In this document: in pieces, positions 44,324 through 62,016 of the stretch
How positions within the stretch are numbered: position 1 is the first letter of the stretch
Layout: every line of letters begins with the position of its first letter
NCBI GenBank assembly: GCA_947034885.2
Contig: OX344752.2
Coordinates: 26,664,386-26,728,385, forward strand
Reading direction: 5' to 3'
DNA: 64,000 nt
DNA from: Thuidium tamariscinum
Taxonomy: Eukaryota > Streptophyta > Bryopsida > Hypnales > Thuidiaceae
Position numbers and translations under genes: made by a program
The notes under the pieces: model-generated
What the model saw: only the letters and a program-made list of their open reading frames with translations
Told to the model about the DNA's origin: nothing
Databases searched by the model: none

Positions 44324-47300
44324 ATGGCGGTGAGTTTTGGAGTGCCGCAGGTTGCAGAAAATCTAGACGGATGGGGACCGGACGCGAGTTCAGTGCCCTC
44401 GCAGCTCGAGCATGTGCCGTATGCGCCTTTCAGCAAGGGCGACCGTGTGGGCCGCGCGTCGGATTGGACGGGACAGGCCTTTAAGTATAACCAAGGTATA
44501 GATTGCGATTTCCTCTTGTTGAAGACTTTTATTTGGAGGCTATAACGGTGGAGATCACGCCTCCGGATCTCTTTTAGGGCGAGCACTTCCTTCTCTGCTG
44601 AGTCTTTCTCTTTTGGACCTTGCCCCGCTTAATAATTGGAGTAGTTCTTAGTCTGTTTCTTCTCTCTATTAATCGGGTATAACACAACCAATGAATTCGA
44701 ATTAAAAGACGTCTCTTGGTAAGGTGGTATCAGTGTCAGAACTTTAGGTTGAATGGCTGTGAGAACCGTGTTGTATCGTTTAGAATTGACTTTGTCTTTT
44801 GAGAGACAACCTTGGAAGCTTGCAGCATTGGTTAGGGCAGACATGATTTCATTTTTAACGAAGGTCACGACTGATATGTATGCCGTATCTACGATTAGGT
44901 CGTTTTGATCGCAATAATGCTGGTGGAGCCTCTGTTTTCAATTTCTTTCACAATGAGGATGAGGTACGCTTTCCTCGCATGAAACTTGTATGTGAATTTC
45001 ATTTGCCTCTTCGTTGCGGTTTTTTCTGGTCTTGTTTTGACCTCCCGATTCACTATGTCGGTTACTGCAGTGATTATTCAGAATTCTGTATATTATCGCA
45101 GTTCAAGTTTTTGACAACTGGTTGTGATTTTTCAGGATTCTTTTCATTTAGTCGATACGCGGCCTCCTCCTAGACCCAAGTATGGTGGACGCCGATTTCA
45201 GCAGGTAATTGTGGAGCATATGTCTATTCTGAAGTTCAGCTTGTAGGTCTACATTTCTTCTATGCGCGCACCTTGGGCAAGGCAGATATTTTTGCACTTC
45301 CTTGATTCGTGCATCCATGGATGTGACAACGTTTGGCAAGTAGGTGCTGTCTTTGATCTGAACAGAGAACGATGAATCGGAGTCGTCGGATGAAATCTAG
45401 TTTCCCAGCGAAGGTGGGTCATGAGGTTGAGATTCTTACACTCTGTGCGCCTTGCAGCGATTCCAAAGGAGGGATAGGGATGAAGGCCGGCGTGATGGAG
45501 GTCGTGATAGTGGTGCAGGTGCTGACAGGGAAAGACAGCGCAGGGAAAGATTGCAGCAGCAGAAGAGAGGACAGTGGAATGCTTACTGGCAGGACAAGAA
45601 TGCTCCTCGTATTGTCTACAATAGCTCGGTAATTTGCACGGCCCTGCCATCATCGAACGTCTAAGAAGTTTGACCTTAAGTCATTCCGCTTATTTCAATG
45701 CTGGCATAGCACTTCTTTTTACGGGCACACTAATATCACTTCAAAGATTGGTCCTTCCTCATGATGACCCTGAAGCTAATCTGGAATGTATGTATGTTCC
45801 AGGTGGATATTCGACCAGAATGGGCAGTCCTTGAACAGATTCCTCTTACTTCCCTTTCCAAGCTGAGCTACGAAGTGGGAGAACCTGAGGATATGTAAGT
45901 TTTGACGGCCATCAAAGTCTAATTGGGCACCGCCCTTTTCTTTTATCAACTTGTGTCTTGTTTTTGCGGAGTTGCTGAGATCTGGGTTTGGATGTTTATG
46001 CAGTACGACATGCGGGACCTTGGAGTATTATGACAAGGCATTTGATCGTGTGACACCAAAGGTTTCTAGTCATCTCGCTCTTTCCCCTTTTGTTTTATGG
46101 TTAAATGGTTTATAAATAACTACTTTGCCATTATAAACCGAAATTGTGTATACTTATTTTTTCATATTTTGTTTGTAACTGTGTTTTCTATTTGATTGGA
46201 TTGTGTTATCCAAAGACGGAGAAACCATTGGAGAGGTTCGAAAATCGTAATTTCTACAAAGTTACGACTACTGACGACCCTGTCATTAGGTATTTGCACC
46301 TTGCATTTGCTTGCTATCAGAGCGGAGCAAATATTTAAGGGATTCTGAATTATTGTTCCTTGCTAGTCTATTGAGTTGATTGCAAAGCTGTCCATGATAA
46401 CTTGCGTTCCCTTGTAAACCTCGACATTTGAGTTTTCAATTGCTATCCTTTCCCGGCCTCCGAACTCCAATGTCGTAGTTTGACGGTTAGTGACTGTTCA
46501 ACACTGCAGGCGGTTGCTTTTGGAGAACGAAAATGTTGGTACAGTGTTCGCTACAGACGCTATCCTGGCTACACTCATGTGCTCACCGCGTTCCATGTAC
46601 TCGTGGGATATCGTTGTCCAGAAAGTGGGCAATAAGCTGTTCTTTGACAAGCGCGATGCTTCGTTTGATCTCCTCACTGTAAGTCTCTTCTTCAATCTGA
46701 TTCTTTACTAGTTGCGGGTTGTGTCTGGTCTGTGTGAACCTTTTTCTTGTATTTGATTAGTACGATAATGAGTTTTTTTCCTGATATTTAAGTCATATTG
46801 GCCTAATCGCCTGTGATCCTACAGGTTTATGAAACTGCTCAGGAGCCTATCCCTGAAGAGAAGGACAGTATAAATTCTGTTCACTCTTTGAGCCAGGAGG
46901 CTACATTTATCAATCAGAACTTCTCTCAGCAAGTGTTGCAAAAGGTCTGTTTTTTTTCCTAGTGAATCCAGACTTTTCTTGAATATTTTTTTAACATTAA
47001 GCACTGCAACAACACTCCTAAAGATTAATATTATTTTTCTGTTTGTGTTGCATCTCATCTGTTTCCTCTGCATTTGTTTGACAGGAAGGAAAGAAATTTG
47101 CTTTCAAAGAACCAAACCCTTTTGCCTCAGAGAATGAAGAAGTGGCCTCTGTTGCTTATAGATATCGCAAGTGGAAATTGGATGAGGTATGCCAATCACC
47201 CATTTTTAATTGATTGTTCATCCTTATTGATAATCCTATCACTTCCTCAGCAATTTTCACCAAACTTATCAAAGCAATTATTTCTGCTGGTGCTGAATCA

Positions 47301-48830
47301 GTGGTTGCAACTCTGCATTTGCAGGAAACCACTTTAGTGGCTAGATGCGAACTTCACAGTGTGGCAGAAGTCAAGGGCTCAGAAATCCTGTTGACTATCA
47401 ATGCATTAAATGAGTTTGACTCTAGGATCACCGGTGTTGATTGGCGTCAGAAGATTGAAAACCAGCGCGGAGCGGTGAGTGATTGCATTTTGTCTTCTTA
47501 CTTAATTGCTGCCAGAAATGGAACTTAGGTTTCTTGGCTGTGAGTGTTCGATAAATATGGGGGAATGTATAGTTGGAGATATTCTGTGGGACTGCATTTG
47601 GTGGGAATGTTTTTGAGCGTGTGTTATTTTTTCGCAGGTACTAGCCACTGAGCTCAAGAATAATGCCAACAAGCTGGCCAAGTGGACAGCACAGGCCCTA
47701 CTTTCAGGAGCTGACCAGGTGTGCATTTGCATTTCGGCAAGATATGTGTCAGTACCTAGGGATATTCGAAATAATCATCAATAGAAATTTAGTGCAATTG
47801 ATGATGGTCTGTTCATATTACGAGCCATCTGATTTTGGAATGTATACTCGTAGTTGGTCTCCCGTTTGAACTCAAGTTCTTGGTATATGCATTGGTTTTT
47901 ACTTCAGATGAAGCTAGGATATGTGTCAAGGGCACATCCCAAGGATAACTTCAACCATACGGTGCTGACCATCCAAGGCTACAAGCCCAAGGAATTTGCT
48001 GGGCAGATCAACCTTAATGTGAACAACATGTGGGGAATCTTGAAGGTTTGTTAAAATACCTTTGAAGGAAATATCTTTCAGCATTTTTTACCCATTTTTG
48101 AATTTTGCGGCCTGCAGTATTTGCATTAGTTTCAAGGAGTTTGTGATCGTGGACTGGTGAGTTAATGATTTTTCCTCAAATTAGTTACTCGTTGGGCCAG
48201 TCAGACACTTGAATCTGAGATGTTTACATCAATGAGCGTCATGCATGAGGTATTTCTATTTCAAGATTATTAAATGTTGCTGCTTACACGTGAACCTGTT
48301 TGCAGACTGTCGTGGACATCTGCATGAAATTGGATGAAGGAAAGTACTTGTTGGTGAAAGACCCCAACAAACCCACAGTCAGGTATTATTCTGTTGATTA
48401 CTGTTTTTCGTGACCAAGATGATATATATCTGCATTAGTATACTAGAACTGGCTGCATTTTGTCACTGTCTTCTACCTGAAACTGATGACTTAGTTGTCC
48501 GTTTTTTGAAGGTTATATTCTGTTCCTGCTGATGCTTTTGAGAATGACTACGCCGAGGAACCATTGCCTGAGGTATGAATCTGGAGCAAGACCAATCATG
48601 AATGAAATCGCTTTAATTGAGTAGTATATCAGCACAGATCGAGTCCGATCAATTTCTGCAAATGTGTCTCATTTTCTTCCAAGAATGCTGCTGCTAGTCG
48701 TACATTTATTATTGGGTTCAGTTTGACTGATAAATTTTCTGATGCAATGTAGGATGAACAAGCACCACCACCTCCTGCAGTTGAAGACAAACCAGAGCTG
48801 ACGGAGGAGAAGGATGCCGATGAGATCTAG
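44324..48830 (+). CDS. eIF3d: Eukaryotic translation initiation factor 3 subunit D
   Basis: Sixteen exons keep phase: 44324-44495, 44899-44963, 45136-45204, 45458-45628, 45803-45894, 46004-46061, 46216-46289, 46510-46678, 46825-46944, 47085-47186, 47325-47474, 47638-47718, 47908-48045, 48306-48382, 48512-48572, 48753-48830. The 558 residues match the family's usual 550-590. Recognisable blocks are the N-terminal DGWGPDASS and [14 protein letters not shown], an Arg-rich linker in exon 4, and the conserved core [62 protein letters not shown] and [12 protein letters not shown]. The tail is acidic. eIF3d is part of the cytosolic eIF3 complex on the 40S subunit and in other eukaryotes can bind the mRNA cap for specialised initiation. 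It is followed in tandem by the PYROXD2-like gene. Confidence 0.96.
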
Positions 48831-50166
48831 AGTCGACTAAGTTTCCATCTTGAGTTTGCACTAGTTGTCACTAGTTTTGTTGAGTAGTGAATCCTGCCTC
48901 TTTACATCTTTTGTTAGTCAGTGCGGAGTGGCAGGAGGGACTGGATTTTGCTGGGAAGAGTAGTAGGGTTTCCTGTTGCTATTGGCACTTGAGGTAATTC
49001 AAGTATCATTCTGGCATTTTCTTGTCAACAAACGTCATGTTTTTGTCGTTCACTTAGATTTGTGGTTCCAAGTTTCAATCGTAGTTTGGGGTATCCAGGA
49101 ATCTACAAAGTTTTATTGGTTGTTCCAATTGCCATATAACTTCAAATTGTTTTTCCATAGTCCCATTTAACCATTTCCCTTCCACCCACACTTTCGCCCT
49201 GCTGGGCTTGTGATTTCCCAGTCACTTGAGTTCACCGACTTCATTTGCAATGAAACCATAGATTCACTTGAATCTTACGTGTTGCACCTCTGCTAAATAA
49301 GGTTCCTTAGTGGATTGTGAGTACTTCTAGTTCTGACATGCCAGTAAACCCAGGAAATTTTGGCATGGCAGCATATCGTCAGACATGGATTAAATAACAT
49401 CAACATCTTTGTAAAGCTCAGATGTTCTGAGGTTTTGAGAATTTAAGTTAGGATTTGGGTATAGTGTTTGCTATGAGTGCAGTCCACAAAGCAGAAGGTA
49501 CTGTCGTTGGGAGGTATAGCGATTGACAAGGAGTGGGGGCAAGCATTTCCTGTGGACAAATGAAGAGGAGACTCAGGAGAGTTTGCGACAAGTCTTTACT
49601 ATACTGTTCGTGAGGGTCAGATTTGGCATTAAGTACTTTTCTAAATGGTCTCAGCAAGCTGAAAATCAAATGATTTTCAGTTTTTTTGCTCTTTTGGTTA
49701 CTAAAGTGTTTGGTTTTCTGTCTACCACTACAGTACTCTTCTTGTTCTCATTGCCACGACTTTTCTTATTTTCCGTTGCTGTGTTTTTGGTAATTGATGT
49801 GTTGATTGCCACGAATTTATGTCTGAATTTGACCCCCTCGCAGAGTAGGTCTATTTTCACCTGATTCCTAGAAGTTTGCAAAATCTACGTTTCAGTACTT
49901 TCGTCACATGTATACGGTGCGGTAGTTTCGCCTGAGATGTACATACAGGATATGGCTCAATTTCCAATCCAAGAAACGAACCGCGCAACCACGCGGCCCT
50001 TGAAGAAAATCATGCGTGCGGTACCGTGCTCCCCTGTTGTGATTCCTCTCCGTCAGAGCTTCACCTCCACCAGGTTCAGTTCCGCTGCTCATAAATCCTC
50101 GAGGAACAATTTCTCATTTGCGTCTGGTCAATTCGGTAGGACGCTCATCGGTTGGTTGGGTTGGCG
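48831..50166. other. eIF3d 3' region and upstream region of the PYROXD2-like gene
   Basis: Presumed eIF3d 3' untranslated region, then spacer and the 5' leader of the next plus-strand gene. A 113-codon frame at 49523-49864 begins with TTG, is hydrophobic and AT-rich, and is not supported. No other feature seen. Confidence 0.5.
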
Positions 50167-53100
50167 ATGGCCAAGGCGAAGCTTCTTCTTCGCAAATTGC
50201 GAGCTCCTGCTCCCTTCTTCGTTGGAGGACGACGACGTCTTGTCACCGATGCCAAGGTCCATGGCACGGGCTTTCTCACGGAGAGGTATCTTTCTTGTAC
50301 TGTCCTTTCTTCGATTTCAATGCTATCGAATTGTTTGACCATCTCTAATTTTCCGGACGATTTTCGGACGATTTTCCAACGAGGAATCGTCAATGCGGGC
50401 CGATTTTCCGATTTTGCTCGATTGAGAAGATCAATTAAGGACGTAGCCTTAAATGCTTGAATGCGGAAGGGACGTAGCTTGATGTATAGACAAGACAATC
50501 GAGTCCGTGAGTCATTTGATTGATGCGACCTACACGTCTTGTACTTAGAGATCACAGGGATTTGCGTTGGATTTGGTAGGGCATTGTCATGCCAATTACA
50601 GCGTAGTCGAACACCTCTTATTAATACTAATTAATAAAACTTCTTAAGTTCTGCTAAAATCCTGCAATTTTTACTCTAACGTTACTACACCATATATTTG
50701 TTTTTTTCAAATAAACAAATAAACAATATTTACATGTTTCCTATGTCATAAATGTGAATACTTTTTCCCTTTGTAAAATATTAAAACTTCAAATACTTAT
50801 TCATCGATCTGTTCTATTTGGAGAAGTTAAAAGTAGGGTCATCCGTCCCAGGAAGATGAGTTAAACTTGTATCAAGGTTATGTGAGATCCAACACTTCCC
50901 AGATGACAAGCTGAAAATTCGTGGGAGTCTGTAAACTTGCTTGAATCCTTCCCCAAGGCGCCGTGTCTATGATGATATGTACCTTGCAGTACCGTACGTT
51001 GTACTTCTTGTTCATTTTCACTGTATCTTTTTCATGATATCTACCAGCACTCTGTGCACCAGGTCGGCGAATGATGTTAAATCAAACTTTAATGCATCAT
51101 TCCTGATGCCAACCTTGCAGGGTTTGGGATGCGGTAGTGGTTGGCGGGGGCCACAATGGCCTCACTGCAGCTGCCTACCTTGCCCGAGCTGGCTTGCAGG
51201 TGGCAGTGCTCGAAAGGCGTGACGTTCTGGGGGGTGCAGCGGTCACGGAGGAGATTATTCCAGGGTTTAAGTTCTCTAGAGCAAGCTATCTTCAAAGTCT
51301 GCTGCGGCCTGGCATTATACAGTTAGCCCTTTCTACTTTCTCTTATCTGCTGACTTTTCAGTACAACAAGGCGGTTTAGGTTATAAGAGCTGTTGTAGTT
51401 TCACCTGAAGGGATCGCTCTATTCAATTTTTGTACTAAGAAATAAGTTTCAAGTTGTTAATTATTCATTTAATTTCTGTTTCTACTGAGTTTGTATTGGA
51501 CTTGTTGTGTGTATTGTTCACTAGATGTTTTCATTCCTGACTTTAACCATTAAATTGTGTGATTGGGAGCATGCTCGTCCCGTTTTTCCGCCTTTGAGTG
51601 TGTTTCTCTGAAATGTCCCGAAAGCCTGAGTTGTGAACGGTTACAGCTGTTAAGTATTAAGCTTGATGACTTCGTGATTGTGTATTCTTCAGAGAGCTGG
51701 ATTTGGCAAGACATGGACTCAAGCTGCTTCCAAGGAACCCGGCTTCCTTTACTCCAACTGTGGATGGACGCTTCCTTCTTATGGGTCCCGACCCTGAGGT
51801 CAACAAGGCTGAAATATCTAAATTTTCAAAGAATGATGCAGTTGCCTATCCGAAGTAGGTCTTGTAATCTGTACTGTCGTATTCATGACTAGGTTCCAGC
51901 AGTTGTTAAGGGGAGCATTTCAGCTTCTCCGGGATATTTCAATGGCTTGTTTTCTCTAATCGAAGCATCACTCTTCTCCATGTACAACTTTTAAGAACCT
52001 CATGGATGATGTAATTTTTATGTGAACAGGTACGAGCACATGCTCGAGAAATTCTGTGCAGTGATGGACCCGCTCTTGGACACAGTACCTCCAGAGGCAG
52101 TTCTGGGTAACAGTTCTTTAGCAGGAAGAATAGCTGATGGCTGGTCAAAGTCGAAAGTTCTGGGTAGCTTACTGAAACGCTCGTCAAAACTGAAGCAACA
52201 CGAGATTACGTAAGCCACCTATCGTATCCCCTTCTTTTAACATCTGTGGGAAAGTATCCTGTTTCTCATTATGCGTTATGTCGTAAATAAGTTATGCCTG
52301 ATAAAACATAATAGCTACAAATGAATGTTTTCTTCAGAGAAAGGACTCATCTGCCTTTAACTTTACGGGAGTAGTGTCTCCTGTTCTGCTTAATGAGCTG
52401 TTGTGTTCTACCATTTTAATGAGTTTGGAGATTAAGGAACACATCGTGTGGAGACTTTGCGTTTTTCAAACAGATCCTTTATGGAGCTGCTGCTAGCACC
52501 TGCTTCCAAGGTGCTGAATAACTGGTTTGAGGTATGATGTTAATCTTTAGAATCTATCACCCTTCACTTTCTGATTGTTGCGTTGACCGATAAAGCTTGG
52601 AGGTGAATTGAAGTCCGGCACTTATCAAAGCAATTTCTCGTTGTTTGTGCTCTGAATCTATAAGGATTCTGACTCACTTGGAAATTGTATGATCTTGCCA
52701 TTATGTCCACTTTTTGAAATTGCTTTTGCTAGTAGATGTTGCTGAATTATTTGGTTTTTGATATATGTTATCTGTGCATGGCAGTCGGATGTCTTAAAGG
52801 CTACCTTGGCAACAGATGCTGTAATTGGAGCTATGGTACGCTATTTAACTTGTGTCGATCGCCTTGACTTGAATCCTGAGGACACTGCTGTAACGTGACA
52901 TGATGTTTGAACTGGCAGGCCAGTGTGCACACGCCTGGCAGTGGATATGTGCTTTTGCATCACGTGATGGGAGAAACGAATGGCTCTCGTGGTATCTGGT
53001 CGTGAGTACATTTTCCCGACTTACTGATTTCTTTAAATGTGAGGAGCGCAATTTGGTGTACTGAAGTATATTTTTTTGGAACTTCGGTTTGACCTTTGAT

Positions 53101-55858
53101 TTGGGGAATTTCTAATTTGGCCTGGGGAGGTGTGAGGAATGGAATAAGTTTTGGAATAATAGACAAGATGAAATACAGTTTTTTTTCAAATGGTTGTATT
53201 TTGGACCATGATGTGGATTGGTTGTCCCAATTCGTTAGTATGAATGTTCTAATCACTATGTTTCACTAGCTATGTGGAAGGTGGAATGGGAGCTGTGTCC
53301 ACAGCGATAGCGAGGGCAGCATTAGAAGCTGGTGCAACTCTAGCTACAAATGTGGAGGTTGGTACCTTTGTCCAATTTTTCTAGGCTTGTAGTTTTGTGT
53401 TAGTATTTAGGTTGGTCACTGCGTCCTTACGGGTGGACGCGGCTGAAGGCTTGTCATTGTTGGAGGCTTTCGGCAAAGCTTTGACGAGGACTGGTGGTAC
53501 AGGCAAAGCAATTTCTGGTGGACAACGAATCCAATGTCGGGAAAGCTGTCATTGGGGTATGTGCCGCGTGAACCTATCCTTAGATCACTTTGGCAAGGGA
53601 TTTTGCTTTGACGCACGACAGCTGAGTTAAGGATAGCGAATATTGCCTTTCATTTTTGGTAAAGCTGAGGATTATTGAATGTTTGAAACGTTTTCCCTTT
53701 AAGGCCTTGGAATCAATTTTCTGATTTAGTGGTCAGGTTGTATTGGTTGATGGGACAGAGTTACGAGCAACGCAAGTCCTCTCAAATGCTACACCTGCTG
53801 TCACCTTCTTGGTATGCTCAAATTATTGCTTGCTTTATAAGGATCGCTATGAGGATGTGTTTTAATTTTGGATTGGCTGAAAGTTCTTGGAATATGATTT
53901 CAAATTTTATGGGATCACATGAAGGGCAATAACACAAAACACGTTTGAACTGCTGCTCAGTGTCTTGGTTCTATAATCAAGATAGGATGCTACTCTTGGA
54001 AACCTGTGTTTTGCAGTGAAAGAATTCTGACTTCTTGGATTTGAAATTATTCCAACCTAGTTAAATTAGCACATGACATGTTCTTTTACAGTTTCTCCGC
54101 TTGTAGCCAACATAAATTGATCACATACGTCTCTATGTCCTTACTCTTCATTCTATGTGTTGTCTTCGCAGAAGCTGATGCCAGAAAACGTTTTGAGTGA
54201 GGATTTTTTGACTCGTGTCAAATCTATTGACTACAAATCTGTAACTATTTCTTCACTTCTTATTGACATCAATGCGCACGTCGTAATAAATTTCTGTCTT
54301 ATTCTGGAGGTTGAAGTATGATGAACTGTTTAGAGCCAATTTCTCACCGACTTATGGCTTTGAATGTATAGGGAACCACAAAAATAAACATTGCAGTTGA
54401 TCGCCTACCAATATTTCGAGCATGCCCCCGCAGAGACAATACAGCTGGACCTGAGCATTACGGGACTATCCATCTTGGTGCTGACTGGTAGGCCTGGACA
54501 ATTTAGTGTATTATTGGTACTTTGGTATATTTCTCTGCAGCCCAATCTCATGTTCTTTATTCATGTCATCCGTTTTCGTTTGTACAGCATGGATGAAATC
54601 GATTCAGCTTACAGGGAAGCTTTACTTGGTCGAGCATCAACCAGGCCTTTGATTGAAATGACCATCCCTTCAGTATTGGATCAAACAATAGCTCCTCCTG
54701 GTTTGTCCTGTCTCTCAATACCATTAATGTGGTTTATCCGGTCTTTCCATATTATATCAATTCTTACACCTATTTTCGGTTAGTCGAGAAATTTCTCTGA
54801 ATTCAAGATTAGCTTACAACCGCTCCTAAGAGTCATGTTCTTGCAGGCAAACACGTGATCAATTTGTTCATCCAGTACACACCTTATGATTTGAAAACTG
54901 GTGACTGGCAAGACCAAGTGATAAGAGTAAGTTTTGAGTTTGAAGGGCTTATATTCATTCGTTGGGTCTTCATACAGTTAGAATGGTTACAGGCTGGTGA
55001 AGGAGTTTACTGCCTACTTTGGTTTCTTGGATGTAACCTGAATCGCCTCTTTATGGTTATTTGTCAAGACTCTTGCATGCCTGAAGTAATATTTGTTCCT
55101 GTGAAACTAAATTTGTGACGTTGTCATGTAGGATGCATTTGCAAAGACATGCTTTGATTTGATAGAAGAATATGCCCCTGGTTTCTCCAGCTCTATTTTA
55201 GGTTACGATATGCTTACTCCTCCAGATCTGGAGCGAGTTCTTGGGCTCACAGGTATAAATCTTCTATGCACATCCTCAAACAAGCTTGGCTTTCGTGACT
55301 AGTTTCCACTTTGGCAAGATCATATCTGTTTATACCACTAGATAGTTTATGCAAACCCCTACGTATTCCAGATTTGAAACTCCACGTCAATTCCACATCC
55401 TCAGATTTGTTTGCACTGCTAACTATCCTCCTTAGATCCTGTGAGGATGAATTTCGTCTCTTACACAAGTCAGTAGCTACATTGATGTGTTCAGTGCTCA
55501 CGAACTTTTAACGTCCTTCAGGTGGGAATATTTTTCATGGCGCAATGGGGTTAGATGCTCTTTTCCTGCTTCGTCCTCTAAAAGGGTGGTGAGTAAAATT
55601 CTCCTTGGAAGTGGGTCTGGTGATGAAATAGGGAATGTTTTAGAAAGTCCAGGTGTTTCTATTCCCATTTTCATTGCACGGCGATTGTTACCTCTCGTAG
55701 GACACTGATTAGCATCTCACCATCGCAGGTCTGGGTATCGAACACCAGTGAAGGGGCTGTACATGTGTGGCGCGGGGGCACACCCTGGTGGTGGTGTCAT
55801 GGGAGCTCCTGGTCGAAATGCAGCTAGTGTTGTTTTAAAAGATCTAGTGAGAGCGTAG
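50167..55858 (+). CDS. PYROXD2-like FAD-dependent oxidoreductase
   Basis: Seventeen exons keep phase: 50167-50285, 51121-51321, 51693-51854, 52030-52209, 52474-52531, 52785-52835, 52919-53001, 53270-53357, 53503-53556, 53737-53811, 54172-54240, 54372-54487, 54588-54700, 54847-54926, 55132-55252, 55522-55588, 55729-55858. The 588 residues match the family (about 580). The N-terminus [17 protein letters not shown] is basic and amphipathic, suggesting mitochondrial import. The FAD motif [20 protein letters not shown] is at about residues 43-62, then [15 protein letters not shown]. Other blocks are [26 protein letters not shown] and the C-terminal [20 protein letters not shown], which contacts FAD in related phytoene-desaturase-fold enzymes. 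The substrate is unknown in plants; mammalian PYROXD2 is mitochondrial. Converges with RPT4. Confidence 0.95.
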
Positions 55859-57806
55859 CTCAGGTATACAACTGGCTTTCTTTACCAATCATATCAAATG
55901 CCAGGACCTCATCATGAGCCTTTGGAGCACATTGAGCTGGACCTGAGCTGCCCAGTCCTTTCATCATCAGATCGCCTTCACTCATTCTCAGTCTAGCCGC
56001 AGTATCAGTGTGGTCTCTCATTCCTGTCTGCAAACAATCGAATTTAGCAAAACTTGAACTGGTGGTGCCTCATTCTCTTGTTAGGAATAGCATGAAGATA
56101 ATGTCCGCCTAGAAATTTCAACGACGAGAATAGAATAATGCATGCCTGGCTTTCTTGGGGAGTTCATAGGTTTTTGCATATTGTACTACTTTGCACAGGA
56201 TCGCTTATGCCAATAACTTTGTTCGCATGGAGCATGTGAAACGTGCAATTGTTCCGTAGCTGCCAACTGACCTGAGCCACTGCTTTATTTATGAAACCTG
56301 GCTCAATATTTTGGTAGGTGCTTGATAATCGACATTGTCATATTTTGAAGTCTTTAAACTAAGTATGGAGACAAATGTTTTACTCTGTAAAATGTAAAGT
56401 CTCCTATTAAGATCAACCCTACATTTTCATCGAAAATAATATGGAGTACAATAGAAACATATTTCTGCTGGATCTAAACATGGATTTACATACATCATGA
56501 TTACTAGTGGGCAATTTGCACTTTGCTAGTAGAAAATAGTAGAAAAAATAAATCCACCACAAAAATTAAATGTTTGGTTTTCATTTATTGGTATACTCTC
56601 AATGAAGATATTTTAGCAAGATGCCTTGAATTAAATACAATCTTTCATTCTTGCTCTCTTTCAAAATAGAAGGGCAAAATCCTTTTGCATGCAAATCAAA
56701 CAAAAGCCTAATGATGAAAATCTTCATATTAGCTACACAAAGAATAACGCCCCTTCAAGCTCTCTACTTTGAATTTATATTCATATCTTGAAATTGAATA
56801 CCAATACTCTTCCCAACACATAAAACCATTTATTAACCCTTGAACACCATTGCAGATGTTTGGCACCCTTTAAATGACAAAGAATCTTTCCTTATAGGAT
56901 AGAAGTGTAACTTTTCATCCTCAGTATTAGGGGTAGAAAGGGAAGATCTTCTACAAGTCATTGACTTCCAATGAATATATTTGGATTTTTCAAACTAGAC
57001 GATGTCACATGGTATCAAAATGCATGATCCCACAACCACCAATCCGTCCTTTTAAGGGTTAAGCATGTGGACTGGGTCTCATCATTAACTACACTATTAT
57101 TTGTTGGATCCTGTTCATAGGTTGAAGGATGCCGTATTCTCTTTGCTTGTGATGCTTATATTTTCTGGAATAAGTATGAATAAACTATGAATTTTCAGAG
57201 TTCAACCTTCCACAATTCTCTAAAAAGAGGGTTCACACTTTAAATTAGAATCTGGATGGGACGGATTTAGTAACATGATTGAAACTAGGCACACACCTTA
57301 CTCGTCCAAGATGTACACTAAGGTAGATTCCCTCTGGTATCCAGTGCTGTACTTCATACAGCAAAGCCAAACAATTCTGAAAAGGTTCTGCTGTGCTACA
57401 AAACTAGGGCCACTACGAATAAATGGACAGTTTTTTCACAAGCAATAAGCGATGCGTGGAAACCCATCAATGGTTCAATAGATATGTACGCTGGTCTGAC
57501 CTTCACAACTATAACAAGTAAACGCGTTGATTCACCATCCCAACAATTACTGTCGGCTACTAACTTCTAAAAGAACCACTTACAGCGTCGATGGGGACAG
57601 TACGATTAGAGGCAGACACAGAATTCAAAATAGTAGTTTTTGTACAAAATAACAGAGGAAGGTTTATTTTCCAAAAGTAGCAGAACATAAACAGCAGAAG
57701 TGAACACTATGTTTGCCTGTGCCTGCTGCTGAACTTGAGAGTCCCAGTTCTGTGCAAAAATGGGGTCTGGTACAAAATTGAGACAGAAAAAAAGAATTTG
57801 CACAAT
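55859..57806. other. Convergent spacer between the PYROXD2-like gene and RPT4
   Basis: Contains the 3' untranslated regions of both genes and the full-length piggyBac-like MITE at 56837-57058. Sequence near 57150-57290 resembles stretches at about 26920-27005 and 43130-43260 (GAATAAGTATGAATAAACTATGAA), a weak dispersed repeat. No gene seen. Confidence 0.55.
56837..57058 (-). mobile_element. piggyBac-like MITE, full-length 222-bp copy, inverted
   Basis: Flanked by TTAA at 56833-56836 and 57059-57062. The termini CCCTTGAACA and TTTTAAGGG are inverted repeats. In reverse complement it matches the copy at 43465-43686 over its whole length, with the same size. Confidence 0.8.
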
Positions 57807-61321
<3,515 letters not shown>

Positions 61322-61514
61322 TACGACGATAAACAGCTTGCAGTCGGAAATGGAAGGAGCTGTAGCAGCCCCGATCAGCAACGATGGCTATGGAGGAGCG
61401 ATTAGGGTTTCAGCACGCTCTTGGCTTGTGCAAGACTACCTTCGAAACTCGGTTTGAGGAAAGACCGTGGTGTTCTAAAATCTATGAAAAATTTCCATTT
61501 CTTTTTCAATTTAA

Positions 61515-61735
61515 CCCTTGAAGGACAAACCCTAGTGACTGTGAAATCATACATTTTGATACCATGGGAATCTCTTGTTTTAAAAAAAATCTAAAAGTGC
61601 TCATTGCAAGTCAATGTACTGTAGAAAATCTCCCATTTTAACACAAAAATCTAAGGATGAATAGTTATTCTTTCATCCCACGGCAAAAGATTTTGTCAAC
61701 CATCAAATGTTTGGTATCCGTATAACGTTCAAAGG
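61515..61735 (+). mobile_element. piggyBac-like MITE, full-length 221-bp copy
   Basis: Flanked by TTAA at 61511-61514 and 61736-61739. The termini are CCCTTGAAGG and GTTCAAAGG. The interior follows the family order (CATTTTGATACCATGG, TGTAGAAAATCTCCC, GGATGAATAGTTATTC) but is more diverged than the copies at 43465 and 56837. Confidence 0.75.
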
Positions 61736-62016
61736 TTAATTAGCCCTTTCACCATGGTTAAAGTCCTATGACCAAGGTAGTCATCAAAGTACTCAACCAA
61801 TAGATAAATTATTTATGGTGATTGATGAATCCCTCCTTGCCTCCCTTCCTTTTGAGTGCCAAAATTAGTAACCATCGGATTGTATTTTTATTTAGCTATT
61901 AAACCTTCCTAGGACTCTAATCATTGGATCAACAGGTGTATTCTTTATTTTTTTTACTTAATAATGTAAGGATCCTACACCTTGAAAGGTCTATTGTTAA
62001 TTATGAAAACAAAAAT

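Noticed and set aside
49523..49864. 113-codon hydrophobic frame between eIF3d and the PYROXD2-like gene
   Set aside because: It starts at TTG, lies in AT-rich spacer, and has no motif or splice context.
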